64,000 nt of DNA from Thermomonas aquatica (GCF_006337105.1 NZ_CP040871.1:1-64000); one strand, 5' to 3'. Shown: positions 18,054-28,417, numbered from the stretch's first letter. Made by a program: numbers and translations. The notes: generated by a model from the letters alone, not told the origin.

Positions 18054-20462
18054 ATGGCGATCAGCATCTCCTTCCCGAATCGCATCGCCCGGCGCTGGCC
18101 CCGCGCCGATGCCATGGCGTTGCCGGCGCTGTTCGGCCCTGCCTGCGCCACCGCCATGTTGGCCGGTGCCGGCGCCTGCCTGGCCTTGCCGGCCTTGCCG
18201 GCTTGGCCTTGGCTGCTGGTGGTGGCGTGCACGGGCATGGTCCTGGCGAGCCGCGAGCGATGGGCGCGGCTCGCCGGCGTGCTGCTGTTCGGCTTCGCGT
18301 TCGCAGGCCTGCATGCCGCCCATGCCCTGCGCCAGCAGGTTCCCGCGGCATGGGTCGGCAAGGCGCATGCGCTGGATGGGCGCATCGTCGAATTGCCCTT
18401 GCACGAGCCGCGCCGCACCCGCTTCGAATTCGTGGTCGATGCCGATGCCGCGCAGCCGGCCGCGCTGCGCGGCAAGCGCCTGCGCCTGGCCTGGTACGAA
18501 GACGATCCGCGCGCGCGCGCAAGGCTGGTCGCCGGCAGTCGCTGGCGATTGCCGGTGCAGTTGCGCCCGCCGCAGGGCCTGCGCAACCCGGGCGGCAACG
18601 ATGGCGAAAAGCAGGCCATGGCCGCGCGCATCGCCGCGACCGGCCATGTCCTCGAGCCCGCGCTGGCGCGGCGGCTTTCCCCGCCGGCCGGCATCGAGGC
18701 CTGGCGCGAGGCCATGAGTGCGCGGATCGCGGCGACGGCGCTGCCGTCCTCGCGCTTCATCCGTGCGCTGGCGCTGGGCGACACGCGCAGCCTCACGGAA
18801 GACGATTGGTCGCGCTTGCGCGCGGCGGGCCTGACCCATCTCATCGCGATCTCGGGTTTCCATGTCGGGCTGGTCGCGGGGTTCTTCGCCCTGCTGTCGG
18901 TCGCCTGCTGGTGGGCGTGCCCGGGCCTGTGCCGCCATGTCCCGCGTCCGTTCGCGGGCGGGTTCGGCGCGATTGCCGGCGCCTTCGCCTATGCGGCGAT
19001 GACCGGGTTCGCGTTGCCGACCCTGCGCACCGCGGTGATGATCGCGGCCCTGGTCGCCGCGCGTTGCCTGCGCCGCCGGCAGCGCCTGGTCGACACCCTC
19101 GCCCTGGGTTGCATCGTGCTGTTGCTGCTGGATCCGCTGGCGATCCTCGGCGCGGGCTTCTGGCTGAGCTTCGCCGGCGTGGCATGGCTGCTGTGGTGCC
19201 TGCCCGCGGAGCAGGGGCCGCGGCGCTGGGCGATGGTCCACGACTTCGCCGCGGCGCAGGCCGTGGCTACCCTTGGCCTGCTGCCCTTGACGGTGACCCT
19301 GTTCGGCCAGGCCTCGTTCGCGGGGCCGTTCGCCAATCTCGCCGCGGTGCCCTGGTGGAGCCTGGTGGTGATCCCGTTGGCCCTGCTCGGGTTGCTGGCG
19401 GAAAGCCTGCATGCGGGGGGCGGCGCGATCCTCTGGCACGCGGCGGCATGGTGTTTCGACGGGCTGTGGCCATTGCTGGCGCGCATCGCCGACAGCCCGC
19501 TGGCGATGGCCTGGTTGCCGGAATCGCGCTGGCATGCGCTGCCGCTGGCCCTGCTGTCGGTGTTCTGGCTGTTGCTGCCGCGCGGCGTGCCGGGCAAGCC
19601 GCTGGCGATGCTGCTGTGGCTGCCGTTGCTGTGCCCGCCGCGCGATCTGCCGGGGCAGGGCGAGGCGGAGCTGGTGGTCATCGACGTGGGGCAGGGGCTG
19701 TCGGTATTGGTGCGCACCGCGCGCCACAGCCTGCTGTACGACATGGGGCCGGCGACGCCGGACGGTTTCGATGCCGGCGCGCGCGCGGTGGTGCCGGCCT
19801 TGCATGCGCTGGGCGTGGGCAGCCTGGATGCCGCGCTGCTCAGCCATGGCGACAACGACCATGCCGGCGGCTGGGCCGCGGTGGCCAGGGAATTCCCGAT
19901 CGCCGCCTTGCTGGCGCCGGCAGGCAGCCCGGCACCCGGGATCGCCAACTGCGTGGCCGGCCAGTCCTGGGAATGGGACGGGGTGCGTTTCCGCATGCTG
20001 CATCCGACCCCCGGCTTCCCCTACCTGGGCAACGAAGCCAGTTGCGTGCTGCGCATCGAAACCGCCCGCGGCAGCGCGCTGCTGACCGGCGACATCGGCC
20101 ACTACGTCGAGCGCGCGCTGCTGCGCCGCGAGGGCGCCCGCCTGCGCAACCAGGTCGTGATCGTCCCCCACCATGGCAGCGCCGGTTCCTCGGATCCCGG
20201 TTTCATCGACGCGACCCGGGCGCAGCTGGCCGTGGTCTCGTCCGGTGCCGGCAATCGCTTCGGCCATCCCAAGCCGCAGGTGGTGCGCCGCTGGTGCGAT
20301 GCGGGGGCGGAAGTGCTGGATACCGCGCGTTCCGGCGCCGTGCGCATCTGGTTGGGCCGCAACGGCCTGCAAGCGGACGAGCGCCGCGCCAGCCGGCCGC
20401 GGCTGTGGGATGCCGCGCGGCGGCGGCATGCGGCGGCTGGGCTATGCTACGCACCGGAGTAG
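18054..20462 (+). CDS. comEC: DNA internalisation competence protein ComEC/Rec2
   Basis: An 802-residue polytopic membrane protein, the normal length. Residues 1-210 form the N-terminal DUF4131/OB-like domain between hydrophobic helices. Residues 215-510 are the Competence domain (LTHLIAISGFHVGLVAGFF, MTGFALPTLRTAVMIAA). From about 540 there is a metallo-beta-lactamase domain (VVIDVGQGLSVLVR, LLSHGDNDHAGGW at about 598-608, PHHGSAGSS). ComEC forms the inner-membrane channel for single-stranded DNA uptake in natural transformation. It starts 85 bases after lolD and is followed by the exbB gene. Confidence 0.93.
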   Translation: MAISISFPNRIARRWPRADAMALPALFGPACATAMLAGAGACLALPALPAWPWLLVVACTGMVLASRERWARLAGVLLFGFAFAGLHAAHALRQQVPAAWVGKAHALDGRIVELPLHEPRRTRFEFVVDADAAQPAALRGKRLRLAWYEDDPRARARLVAGSRWRLPVQLRPPQGLRNPGGNDGEKQAMAARIAATGHVLEPALARRLSPPAGIEAWREAMSARIAATALPSSRFIRALALGDTRSLTEDDWSRLRAAGLTHLIAISGFHVGLVAGFFALLSVACWWACPGLCRHVPRPFAGGFGAIAGAFAYAAMTGFALPTLRTAVMIAALVAARCLRRRQRLVDTLALGCIVLLLLDPLAILGAGFWLSFAGVAWLLWCLPAEQGPRRWAMVHDFAAAQAVATLGLLPLTVTLFGQASFAGPFANLAAVPWWSLVVIPLALLGLLAESLHAGGGAILWHAAAWCFDGLWPLLARIADSPLAMAWLPESRWHALPLALLSVFWLLLPRGVPGKPLAMLLWLPLLCPPRDLPGQGEAELVVIDVGQGLSVLVRTARHSLLYDMGPATPDGFDAGARAVVPALHALGVGSLDAALLSHGDNDHAGGWAAVAREFPIAALLAPAGSPAPGIANCVAGQSWEWDGVRFRMLHPTPGFPYLGNEASCVLRIETARGSALLTGDIGHYVERALLRREGARLRNQVVIVPHHGSAGSSDPGFIDATRAQLAVVSSGAGNRFGHPKPQVVRRWCDAGAEVLDTARSGAVRIWLGRNGLQADERRASRPRLWDAARRRHAAAGLCYAPE

Positions 20463-20492
20463 TAACGGCCATGAAGGCCGGAGGATTGACGC

Positions 20493-21131
20493 GTGCTGGA
20501 ACTGATCCGCGCCGGTGGCTGGCCGATGATCCCGCTGTTGCTGCTGTCGGCGGTGGCGCTGGCGATCATCGTCGAGCGTTTCTGGAGCCTGCGCCGCGAC
20601 CGCGTGCTGCCGCCGGGGCTGGGCGACGAAGTGCGCGCCTGGGTGGCGCGCGGCAAGGCGCTGGATCCTTCGCACGTCGATTCGCTGCGTTCGACCGCGC
20701 CGCTGGGCGCATTGTTGGCCGCCGCGCTGGACGTGCGCAACCGCAGCCGCGAGGAAATCCGCGAACGCGTCGAGGACGTGGGCCGCCACCTCGTGCACCG
20801 GATGGAACGCTTCCTCAATACGCTGGGCACCATCGCCGCGGCCGGCCCGCTGCTGGGCCTGTTCGGCACCGTGGTCGGCATGATCGAGATGTTCCTCGGC
20901 ATCCTCGACCACGGCATCGGCGATGCCAACCAGCTCGCCGGCGGCATCGGCAAGGCGCTGGTGTGCACCGCCACCGGCATGCTGGTGGCGATCCCGGCGC
21001 TGGTGTTCCATCGCTATTTCCGCGGGCGCATCGCCGGCTACATCGTCGACATGGAGCACGAGGCGATCCGGTTGATGGACGTGCTCGATGCCGGGCCGCC
21101 ATCCAACGCGCCGGCGCCGAAACCGAACTGA
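20493..21131 (+). CDS. exbB: ExbB/TolQ family proton-channel protein
   Basis: A 212-residue protein with three transmembrane helices: residues 10-27 (GWPMIPLLLLSAVALAII), about 110-130 (LGTIAAAGPLLGLFGTVVGM) and about 152-175 (GIGKALVCTATGMLVAIPAL). The second and third helices carry the conserved ExbB channel motifs. With ExbD it forms a proton-driven motor that energises outer-membrane processes. It is 11 bases upstream of exbD and embedded in a lipid A gene run, an arrangement conserved in Xanthomonadaceae. No tonB is nearby. Confidence 0.92.
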   Translation: MLELIRAGGWPMIPLLLLSAVALAIIVERFWSLRRDRVLPPGLGDEVRAWVARGKALDPSHVDSLRSTAPLGALLAAALDVRNRSREEIRERVEDVGRHLVHRMERFLNTLGTIAAAGPLLGLFGTVVGMIEMFLGILDHGIGDANQLAGGIGKALVCTATGMLVAIPALVFHRYFRGRIAGYIVDMEHEAIRLMDVLDAGPPSNAPAPKPN

Positions 21132-21142
21132 GGCGCGCGACG

Positions 21143-21586
21143 ATGCGCATCCAGGATTTCCGCGAGGACGACAGCCCAGAGATCAACCTGATCCCGTTGA
21201 TCGACGTGCTGTTGTGCCTGCTGATCTTTTTCGTGGTGACCACCACCTTCGACGCGCGCTCCGTGCTGAAGCTGGAGCTGCCGCGCGCGGACGGCCAGCC
21301 CAGCGAGGCGCAGTCGAAGGCGTTGAGCGTGCTGGTCAATGCGCAGGGCCGCTATTTCGTCGGCGACCGCGAAGTGCTGCGCACCGACGTCGAATCCCTG
21401 AAGGATTCGCTGCGCGACGTCGCCGGCGACGATCGCGCGCGCGCGGTGCTGTTGCGGGCGGACGCGCGCACGCCGCACCAGTCGGTGGTGACCGCGCTGG
21501 ACGCGCTCGGCCAGCTCGGCTTCCGCCGGGTGGCGATCGCCACCGCACCGGAGGCAGGCAAGCCCGGCGGAGCCGCCATCCAGTGA
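21143..21586 (+). CDS. exbD: ExbD/TolR family biopolymer transport protein
   Basis: A 147-residue protein with a short cytoplasmic N-terminus ([25 protein letters not shown]), one transmembrane helix carrying the conserved Asp of LIDVLL, and a periplasmic domain (residues 45-135, ending [10 protein letters not shown]). It partners the preceding ExbB. The stop overlaps the msbA GTG start (GTGA), so translation is coupled. Confidence 0.92.
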   Translation: MRIQDFREDDSPEINLIPLIDVLLCLLIFFVVTTTFDARSVLKLELPRADGQPSEAQSKALSVLVNAQGRYFVGDREVLRTDVESLKDSLRDVAGDDRARAVLLRADARTPHQSVVTALDALGQLGFRRVAIATAPEAGKPGGAAIQ

Positions 21587-23334
21587 GCGAGGCCGCGACC
21601 TCCGCCACCTACAAGCGCCTGCGCCGCTACGCCAAGCCGTACTGGGGGTTGATCGGCATCGGCATGCTGGCGATGGCGCTGGAAGCCGCGGCCAGCGGCG
21701 GCACCCTCAAGCTGCTTGGCCCGATCGTCGACGACATCTTCGTCGAGAAGCACTTCAGCTACTGGCTGCCGGTCGGGCTGGTCCTGCTGCTGCTGGCGCG
21801 CGGGCTGTTCGGCTTGGTGGCCGATTACACCATCGCCCGTTCCGGCCGCGGGGTCGCCCGCGACCTGCGCATGCAGCTGATGGACAAGTACCTGCACCTG
21901 CCCGGTGCGCGCTTCGACAGCGAGCCGGTGCCATCGATGCTGACCCGGCTCGGCGCCGACAGCGAACAGGTCGCGCAGGCCGCGGTGGACGCACTGAAGG
22001 TGATGGTCAGCAATGCGCTGGGCATCGTCGCCACCCTGGCGGTGATGTTCTGGACCAGCTGGCGCGTCTCGCTGGTGTTGCTGCTGCTGGCGCCGGCACT
22101 GGCGTGGATGATGGGCAAGGTCGGCAAGCGCTATCGCCGGCTCAACCATGCGATCCAGGAATCCGCGGCCGACATGCTGCAGACCGCCGACCAGGCCCTG
22201 CACGCGCAGCAGGACGTGAAGGCCTACGGCGCGCAGCCGGCGGAGTTGGCGCGCTACGGCGTGCAGACCCTGCAGAACCTGCGGCTGGCGCTGAAGATCG
22301 AGGTCACCCGCGGCACGCTGTCGATGCTGGTGCAGGGACTGGGCGCGGTCGGGGTTGCGGTGATGCTGGTCGCTGCCGGCATCGAGGCGGCGAAAGGCCG
22401 GCTCACCGCCGGCGATTTCATGACCCTGATGACCGCGATGGTCAGCCTGGTGCCGATGCTGCGCCAGCTCACCAACGTGCAGAGCATGCTGCAGCGGGGC
22501 ATCAGCTCCGCCGACCGCCTGTTCTCGGTGATGGACGCGCCGAGCGAACGCGACCAGGGCACGCGCCCGCTGCAACGCGCGCAGGGCCTGATCGAATTCG
22601 ATGCGGTCGATGCGCGCTACGAAGGCCAGGACGCGCCGGCCCTGCACGCAATCAGCTTCGTCGCGAAACCGGGAACGGTGACCGCCATCGTCGGTCGCTC
22701 CGGCAGCGGCAAGTCCACCTTGGTGAAATTGATCCCGCGCTTCTACGAAGCCGAACGCGGCCGGATCCTGCTGGACGGCCATCCGCTCGCGGACTATCCG
22801 CTCGTCGACCTGCGCCGGCAGATCGCCATCGTCGGCCAGCAGGTGCTGCTGTTCGACGGCAGCGTGGCCGACAACGTGGCCTACGGCGAGTTGCACGAGG
22901 CATCGCCGGATCGGATCGAGGCCGCGGTGCGCGACGCCAATGCGATGGAATTCGTGGCGAAGCTGCCGGAAGGCGTGGCCACCCACATCGGCGCCAAGGG
23001 CGGCAAGCTGTCGGGCGGCCAGCGCCAGCGCCTGGCCATCGCCCGCGCGATGCTCAAGGACGCGCCGATCCTGATCCTCGACGAGGCCACCGCCGCGCTC
23101 GACAACGAATCCGAACGGCTGGTGCAGGACGCGCTGGCGCAGCTGATCCCGGACCGCACCACGCTGGTGATCGCGCACCGGCTGTCCACCATCGAACACG
23201 CCGACCAGGTGCTGGTGCTGGATGGCGGCCGGCTGGTGGAGCAGGGCACCCACGCCGAACTGCTGGCGCGCGGCGGCCTGTACGCGCACCTGCACGCGAT
23301 GCAGTTCCGCGACGGGAACGGGCCGGCGGCATGA
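21583..23334 (+). CDS. msbA: Lipid A export ATP-binding/permease protein MsbA
   Basis: A 583-residue half-transporter. Six hydrophobic helices occupy about residues 1-320, and the nucleotide-binding domain lies at about 340-580: Walker [10 protein letters not shown], signature LSGGQRQR, Walker [13 protein letters not shown], and the H-loop AHRLST. MsbA flips lipid A-core across the inner membrane. The GTG at 21583 overlaps the exbD stop and gives the N-terminus [13 protein letters not shown]; earlier starts lie inside exbD. The stop overlaps the lpxK start (ATGA). Confidence 0.93.
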   Translation: MSEAATSATYKRLRRYAKPYWGLIGIGMLAMALEAAASGGTLKLLGPIVDDIFVEKHFSYWLPVGLVLLLLARGLFGLVADYTIARSGRGVARDLRMQLMDKYLHLPGARFDSEPVPSMLTRLGADSEQVAQAAVDALKVMVSNALGIVATLAVMFWTSWRVSLVLLLLAPALAWMMGKVGKRYRRLNHAIQESAADMLQTADQALHAQQDVKAYGAQPAELARYGVQTLQNLRLALKIEVTRGTLSMLVQGLGAVGVAVMLVAAGIEAAKGRLTAGDFMTLMTAMVSLVPMLRQLTNVQSMLQRGISSADRLFSVMDAPSERDQGTRPLQRAQGLIEFDAVDARYEGQDAPALHAISFVAKPGTVTAIVGRSGSGKSTLVKLIPRFYEAERGRILLDGHPLADYPLVDLRRQIAIVGQQVLLFDGSVADNVAYGELHEASPDRIEAAVRDANAMEFVAKLPEGVATHIGAKGGKLSGGQRQRLAIARAMLKDAPILILDEATAALDNESERLVQDALAQLIPDRTTLVIAHRLSTIEHADQVLVLDGGRLVEQGTHAELLARGGLYAHLHAMQFRDGNGPAA

Positions 23335-24350
23335 GCCAACGCCGTTTGCCGCAAGCCCCGGCGTACTGGTACGACGGCAGCGTGCCGCCGTTGTCCGCGC
23401 GCATGCTGTCCGCGCTGTACGCCAGCGTCACCGCCTTGCGGCGCAAGGCCTACGCGCGCGGCTGGCTGCGCAGCCGGAAGGCGGGCGCGCCGGTGGTGGT
23501 GGTGGGCAACATCACCGCCGGCGGTACCGGCAAGACGCCGCTGGTGATCGCCCTGGTCGCGCGCTTGCGTGCGCAGGGCTGGACCCCGGGCGTCGCCAGC
23601 CGCGGCCATGGCCGCGAAGACGAAGCCGCCCCGCGCTGGGTCGATGCCGACAGCGTCGCGGCGCAGGTCGGCGACGAGCCTCTGCTGATCGCGCGCGCCA
23701 GCGGCGCGAAGGTGCGGGTGGACCGCGATCGCGTCGCCGCCGCGCGCGCGCTGGTGGCCGCCGGTTGCGACGTCGTCGTCTGCGACGATGGCCTGCAGCA
23801 TTACCGGCTGGCCCGCGACGTCGAGATCGAAGTGCAGGACGCGCGCCGTCGCTACGGCAACGGCCGCCTGCTGCCCGCCGGCCCGCTGCGCGAACCGGTG
23901 GAACGCGCGGCCGATTGCGAATTCCGCGTGCTCAACCTCGGCGTTGCCGGCGAAGGCGAGGCGCAGCGCGAATCCGGGTTCGGCGAATGGCCGATGCGGC
24001 TGCAGGTGGCGGCGGCGCGACCGCTGCGCGGCGGGCGCGCGCAACCGCTGTCGGCATTCGCCGGCCAGCGCGTGCATGCGGTGGCGGGGATCGGCGATCC
24101 CGAGCGCTTCTTCGCGATGCTGCGCGAGGCCGGGATCGCGGTGGTGCCGCATGCGTTCCCCGACCACCATGCCTACACGCCGGGCGATTTCGCGTTCGGC
24201 AGCAAGCTGCCGATCCTGATGACCGAAAAGGATGCGGTGAAGTGCGCGGCGTTCGTCGAGGCGCAGGCATACACGGTGCCGGTGGATGCGCAGCTGCCGG
24301 AGGCGTTCTGGATCGCGCTGCTGGACCGGTTGCCGGCGCGCTTGCGCTAG
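23331..24350 (+). CDS. lpxK: Tetraacyldisaccharide 4'-kinase LpxK
   Basis: A 339-residue kinase that phosphorylates the 4' position of the lipid A precursor at the inner membrane. The P-loop is GGTGKTP (residues 64-70) within [17 protein letters not shown]. Further family motifs are [29 protein letters not shown] and the C-terminal [11 protein letters not shown] and [11 protein letters not shown]. It overlaps msbA by four bases, matching the sequential roles in lipid A synthesis and export. No Trm112-type small gene lies between lpxK and kdsB. Confidence 0.95.
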   Translation: MSQRRLPQAPAYWYDGSVPPLSARMLSALYASVTALRRKAYARGWLRSRKAGAPVVVVGNITAGGTGKTPLVIALVARLRAQGWTPGVASRGHGREDEAAPRWVDADSVAAQVGDEPLLIARASGAKVRVDRDRVAAARALVAAGCDVVVCDDGLQHYRLARDVEIEVQDARRRYGNGRLLPAGPLREPVERAADCEFRVLNLGVAGEGEAQRESGFGEWPMRLQVAAARPLRGGRAQPLSAFAGQRVHAVAGIGDPERFFAMLREAGIAVVPHAFPDHHAYTPGDFAFGSKLPILMTEKDAVKCAAFVEAQAYTVPVDAQLPEAFWIALLDRLPARLR

Positions 24351-24438
24351 CCATGCCGCTTCGCACGGGCTGCGATCCAAGCCGGGGGCGCCGCTCGCAC
24401 GGGCGCGTATCGCGAGCAGGGCTGGCATGGCCTGCCGG

Positions 24439-24486
24439 CGCGGATCGGAGCCGGATGCGATCCGCGTGCGGCGGAACATGCCCCCG
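24439..24486. repeat. Partial copy of the 7.2-kb repeat with a hairpin
   Basis: In the 165-base gap between lpxK and kdsB, bases 24449-24486 match the minus strand of 7235-7272 at 29 of 38 positions by eye, starting with an identical 12-mer, AGCCGGATGCGA. An 8-bp inverted repeat CGCGGATC/GATCCGCG (24439-24446 and 24459-24466) overlaps it. No gene is seen in the rest of the gap. The next start codon, that of kdsB, lies about 30 bases downstream. Confidence 0.5.
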
Positions 24487-24515
24487 CGCAAGCGGCGACC
24501 GGCGATAATCCGTCC

Positions 24516-25295
24516 ATGACCGTTCCGGATTTCGTCGTCGCCATCCCCGCGCGCTACGCCGCTTCGCGCCTGCCCGGCAAGCCGTTGCGGCTGATCGGCG
24601 GCGAGCCGATGGTGCTGCACGTGGCCCGCCGCGCGCTGGCCGCAGGCGCGGGCGAGGTGTGGGTGGCGACCGATGACGCGCGCATCGCCGACGCCTTGCA
24701 GGGCAGCGGCGTGCGGGTGGCGATGACCTCGGCCGGGCACCAGTCCGGCACCGATCGGCTGGCCGAATGTGCGCGCATCGCCGGCTGGGCCGACGACGCC
24801 ATCGTGGTCAACCTGCAGGGCGACGAGCCGTTCGCGCCGGCCGACGGCATCGCCTGCGTGGCGCGGGCGGTGGCCGACAGCGGCGCCGGCATCGCCACCC
24901 TCGCGGCAGCGATCGACGACATCGACACCTTGCTGGATCCCAATGCGGTGAAGGTCGTGCTGGCCGGCAACGGCGACGCGCTGTACTTCAGCCGCGCGCC
25001 GGTGCCGTGGCCGCGCGATGCGTTCGCCAGGGACCGCAGCGCGATGCCGGAAGGCCGCTGGCTGCGCCACATCGGCATCTACGGCTATCGCGCCTCGGCC
25101 CTGCGCGCGTTCGCCGCGTTGCCGCAGGGCGCGCTGGAACGCACCGAGTCGCTGGAACAGCTGCGCGCGCTGGAAGCCGGCTGGCGGATCGCGGTCAGCC
25201 TTGCGCCGTCGCCGTTCCCGCCGGGCGTGGACACGCCGGAAGACCTCGAGCGTGCCGAGCGCACGTACCAGGCACAGGAAAGGAATCGCATTTGA
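24516..25295 (+). CDS. kdsB: 3-deoxy-manno-octulosonate cytidylyltransferase
   Basis: A 259-residue cytoplasmic enzyme that activates KDO to CMP-KDO for lipopolysaccharide inner core. It has the nucleotidyltransferase opening [44 protein letters not shown] with a metal-binding Asp, and RHIGIYGYR. The last bases overlap the phosphatase start (TGATG). The position after msbA-lpxK agrees with lipid A/KDO assembly. Confidence 0.95.
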   Translation: MTVPDFVVAIPARYAASRLPGKPLRLIGGEPMVLHVARRALAAGAGEVWVATDDARIADALQGSGVRVAMTSAGHQSGTDRLAECARIAGWADDAIVVNLQGDEPFAPADGIACVARAVADSGAGIATLAAAIDDIDTLLDPNAVKVVLAGNGDALYFSRAPVPWPRDAFARDRSAMPEGRWLRHIGIYGYRASALRAFAALPQGALERTESLEQLRALEAGWRIAVSLAPSPFPPGVDTPEDLERAERTYQAQERNRI

Positions 25296-25774
25296 TGGCC
25301 AGGAAGCTGGGTGTGCTGATGGTCTGCCTGGGCAACATCTGCCGTTCGCCGATGGCGGAAGGCGTGTTGCGCGCCCGCCTCGCGGAGGCCGGCCTGGCCG
25401 GGCAGGTGCGGGTGGATTCCGCCGCGACCGGGCGTTCGCACATCGGCCATGCGCCGGACGAGCGCGCCATCGCCTGCGCCGGCAAGCACGGCATCGACAT
25501 CTCCCGGCAACGCGCGCGCGCGCTGGAACTCGAGGATTTCGACGAGTTCGATTTCATCCTCTGCGCCGACCGCACCATCCTGCACGATGCGCGCATCCGC
25601 AAGCCGCGCACCTCGCATGCGGACGTCGAGCTGCTGCTGGAATGGAGCGGCGTCGGCAAGAAGGACGTGCCCGATCCGTACTACGGCGACGCCCGCGATT
25701 TCGAGAAGGCGTTCAAGCTGGCCGATGCGGCGGCGCTGGGCGTGGTCGAGCGCATCCGCCAGGGACGCTACTGA
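25295..25774 (+). CDS. Low-molecular-weight protein tyrosine phosphatase
   Basis: A 159-residue phosphatase with the complete active-site loop CLGNICRS (C11 to S18) and the general acid in DVPDPYYGD (D127). Such enzymes dephosphorylate tyrosine residues on cytoplasmic proteins; Wzb-type members act on BY-kinases of capsule export. This one is coupled to kdsB by a TGATG overlap rather than to a kinase. A BY-kinase without an adjacent phosphatase gene lies about 9.5 kb downstream, making a functional pairing possible but unproven. Confidence 0.92.
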   Translation: MARKLGVLMVCLGNICRSPMAEGVLRARLAEAGLAGQVRVDSAATGRSHIGHAPDERAIACAGKHGIDISRQRARALELEDFDEFDFILCADRTILHDARIRKPRTSHADVELLLEWSGVGKKDVPDPYYGDARDFEKAFKLADAAALGVVERIRQGRY

Positions 25775-25799
25775 GCCGCGCGGGCATGGACGGGCGCGA

Positions 25800-27662
25800 A
25801 TGAGCAGGCGCAAGGCCGACCCGCCTGGGTTCGACGGCAAGGCCGCCGCCGCCGCGTTGCCGGCCGCGCCGGGCGTGTACCGGATGCTCAATGCCGACGG
25901 CGGCGTGCTCTACGTCGGCAAGGCGCGCGCGCTGCGCAACCGCGTCGGCAGCTATTTCAACGCCACGCCCAAGCCGACCCGGATCATGGCGATGCTCGCG
26001 CAGGTCGCGCGCATCGAGGTCACCGTCACCCGCAGCGAGGCCGACGCGCTGCTGCTGGAAAACCAGCTGATCAAGTCGCTGCAGCCGCGCTACAACGTGA
26101 TGCTGCGCGACGACAAGAGCTACCCGTTCGTGCTGCTGACCAGGGAAGACTGGCCGCGGATCGCCTTCCATCGCGGGCCGCGCGCCATTCCGGGCCGTTA
26201 CTTCGGCCCGTATCCGAGCGCGGTGTCGGTGCGCGACACGCTCAACCTCATGCACAAGCTGTTCCGCCTGCGCAGCTGCGAGGACAGCGTGTTCCGCAAC
26301 CGCAGCCGGCCCTGCCTGCAGCACCAGATCGGGCGCTGCAGCGCGCCCTGCGTGGGCCTGGTCGATGCCGGCGATTACGCGCATGCCGTGCGCCGCGCCA
26401 GCCTGTTCCTGGAAGGCCGCAGCGAGGAGCTCGGCGACGAGCTGGCGGCGGCGATGCAGCAGGCCAGCGACAGCCTCGAGTTCGAGCAGGCCGCGCGCCT
26501 GCGCGACCTGATCGCGACCATCCGCAAGCTGCAGGCGCGGCAATACGTGGATGGCCGCAACGCCGACCTCGACGTGCTGGCGGTGGCGATGCAGGGCGCT
26601 TCCGCCTGCGTGCTGCTGCTGGCGTTCCGCGACGGCCGCAACCTCGGCACCCGCGCCTTCTTCCCCAGGACCAATGGCGAGGACAGCGCCGCCGAGGTGC
26701 TGGCCGCATTCGTCTCGCAGTACTACGCGGAACAGCCGCCGCCGGCGGAAATCGTGCTCGACCGCGACATCCCCGAACGCGAACTGATCGAGCAGGCGCT
26801 GGCCGAGCACGCCGGCCGCAGGGTCGAGTTGCGCAGCAACGTGCGCGGCGAGCGCGCGGCGCACCTCGACCTGGTCAAGCGCAATGCGGAACTGGCGCTG
26901 GCTACCGAACTCACCAGCAGCGGCGCGCAGCAGGCGCGGGTGGACGGCCTGCGCGAGCTGCTCGGCCTGGCCGAACCGCCGAAGCGGATCGAGTGTTTCG
27001 ACATCAGTCATACCATGGGCGAGGCGACGGTGGCCTCGTGCGTGGTGTTCGATGCGGCCGGCCCGGTGCGCAACCAGTACCGGCGCTACAACATCGCCGG
27101 CATCGAGCCCGGCGACGATTACGCCGCGATGCATCAGGCCCTGCAGCGGCGCTTCCGTCCCGCGGTCGAGGGCGAGCCCGACATCGTGCTGCCGGATGTG
27201 CTGCTGATCGACGGCGGCGCGGGGCAGGTGGCGCAGGCGCGCGACGTGCTGCAGGAAAACGGGGTGGCCGGGGTGGTCCTGGTCGGGGTGGCGAAAGGCC
27301 CGGCGCGCAAGGCCGGCGCCGAAACCCTGCTGCTGCCGGATGGGCGCGAAGTGCAGCCCGGCGCGGCTTCGCCCGCCCTGCAACTGGTGCAGCAGGTGCG
27401 CGACGAGGCGCACCGCTTCGCCATCACCGGCCATCGCGGCAGGCGCCAGAAGGCGCGCGCGACCAGCCGGCTGGAGGATATCGCCGGGATCGGCCCGCGC
27501 CGGCGCGCGGCCCTGTTGAAGCATTTCGGCGGCCTGTCGGGATTGAAGGCGGCGGCGGTGGACGACATCGCCAGGGTCGAGGGCGTCAACCGCGCGCTGG
27601 CCGAACGCATCTGGGCCAGCCTGCACGGCTTGGAGCAGGGCGCGGCGAACGAACAGGCATGA
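25800..27662 (+). CDS. uvrC: Excinuclease ABC subunit C
   Basis: A 620-residue nucleotide excision repair nuclease. In order it has the GIY-YIG domain (GVYRMLNADGGVLYVGKARA, residues about 24-45) and the UVR motif (about 205-240). The RNase H-like domain follows (ECFDISHTMGEATVAS with the catalytic Asp), then two C-terminal helix-hairpin-helix motifs (LEDIAGIGPRRRAALLKHFGG). It makes both incisions around UvrB-bound lesions. The ATG at 25800 follows CGGGCGCGA and is 26 bases after the phosphatase stop. No LexA-type box was found in the short gap. Confidence 0.96.
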   Translation: MSRRKADPPGFDGKAAAAALPAAPGVYRMLNADGGVLYVGKARALRNRVGSYFNATPKPTRIMAMLAQVARIEVTVTRSEADALLLENQLIKSLQPRYNVMLRDDKSYPFVLLTREDWPRIAFHRGPRAIPGRYFGPYPSAVSVRDTLNLMHKLFRLRSCEDSVFRNRSRPCLQHQIGRCSAPCVGLVDAGDYAHAVRRASLFLEGRSEELGDELAAAMQQASDSLEFEQAARLRDLIATIRKLQARQYVDGRNADLDVLAVAMQGASACVLLLAFRDGRNLGTRAFFPRTNGEDSAAEVLAAFVSQYYAEQPPPAEIVLDRDIPERELIEQALAEHAGRRVELRSNVRGERAAHLDLVKRNAELALATELTSSGAQQARVDGLRELLGLAEPPKRIECFDISHTMGEATVASCVVFDAAGPVRNQYRRYNIAGIEPGDDYAAMHQALQRRFRPAVEGEPDIVLPDVLLIDGGAGQVAQARDVLQENGVAGVVLVGVAKGPARKAGAETLLLPDGREVQPGAASPALQLVQQVRDEAHRFAITGHRGRRQKARATSRLEDIAGIGPRRRAALLKHFGGLSGLKAAAVDDIARVEGVNRALAERIWASLHGLEQGAANEQA

Positions 27663-27681
27663 CCTACCGCATAATCGGCCG

Positions 27682-28281
27682 ATGAAGTTGACGATACCGA
27701 CATGGCTGACGTTGGCGCGGATCGCGATGATCCCGGTGCTGGTGGCGGTCTATTACCTGGACTACCGCTGGACCAATGTCGCCGCGACCGCGATCTTCGC
27801 CTTCGCCTCGATCACCGACTGGCTGGACGGCTGGATCGCGCGTCGCTACCAGCAGTACTCGGCGTTCGGCGCCTTCCTCGACCCGGTCGCCGACAAGCTG
27901 ATGGTGGCGGTCGCGCTGGTGATCACCGTGCAGCACCACCACACGGTGTGGATGGCGCTGTGGGCCAGCGTGATCATCGGCCGCGAGATCGCGGTCTCGG
28001 CGCTGCGCGAATGGATGGCCGAGCTGGGCCAGCGGGCGAAGGTGGCGGTGGCCACGGTGGGCAAGATCAAGACCATCGTGCAGATGGTGGCGCTGGGCTT
28101 CCTGTTGTACCGCGAGCCGTTGCTGGGACTGCCGATTTTCCAGATCGGCGAATGGCTGTTGGCCGCCGCCGCGATCCTGACACTGTGGTCCGGATTCGAG
28201 TACGCGCGCGCCGCGTGGCCGGCATTGCGCGCGCAGGAAAATGCCGTCGCTGCACAGCGAGGTGTTGACACCCGGAAATGA
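27682..28281 (+). CDS. pgsA: CDP-diacylglycerol-glycerol-3-phosphate 3-phosphatidyltransferase
   Basis: A 199-residue inner-membrane enzyme making phosphatidylglycerol-phosphate. The CDP-alcohol phosphotransferase motif is perfect: D49-G50, A53-R54, G63, D67 and D71. About five to six hydrophobic helices follow. It begins 19 bases after uvrC, the same order as in many gammaproteobacteria. The promoter of the following tRNA overlaps its last codons. Confidence 0.94.
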   Translation: MKLTIPTWLTLARIAMIPVLVAVYYLDYRWTNVAATAIFAFASITDWLDGWIARRYQQYSAFGAFLDPVADKLMVAVALVITVQHHHTVWMALWASVIIGREIAVSALREWMAELGQRAKVAVATVGKIKTIVQMVALGFLLYREPLLGLPIFQIGEWLLAAAAILTLWSGFEYARAAWPALRAQENAVAAQRGVDTRK

Positions 28282-28292
28282 ACCCGTAAAAT
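28265..28292 (+). promoter_or_regulatory. Sigma-70 promoter of the tRNA-Gly gene
   Basis: TTGACA (28265-28270) and TAAAAT (28287-28292) are separated by 16 bases. They lie 12 bases upstream of the mature tRNA-Gly 5' end and overlap the pgsA stop codon. This is the best consensus promoter in the window, as expected for a stable RNA gene. Confidence 0.85.
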
Positions 28293-28304
28293 GGCGGGCT
28301 CAAC

Positions 28305-28379
<75 letters not shown>

Positions 28380-28386
28380 GTTTGCA

Positions 28387-28417
28387 GACGAAGCCCCGTA
28401 CGCGGGGCTTCGTTGTT
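28387..28417 (+). terminator. Hairpin terminator after tRNA-Gly
   Basis: A perfect 11-bp stem, ACGAAGCCCCG/CGGGGCTTCGT with loop TACG (28388-28413), followed by TGTTTC. It is nine bases after the tRNA CCA and has the form of an intrinsic terminator, though the U tract is interrupted. Confidence 0.75.

Noticed and set aside
17115..20429. Minus-strand open frame of about 1100 codons opposite lolD and comEC
   Set aside because: Shadow; Gln/Arg/His-rich reading of the comEC complement.
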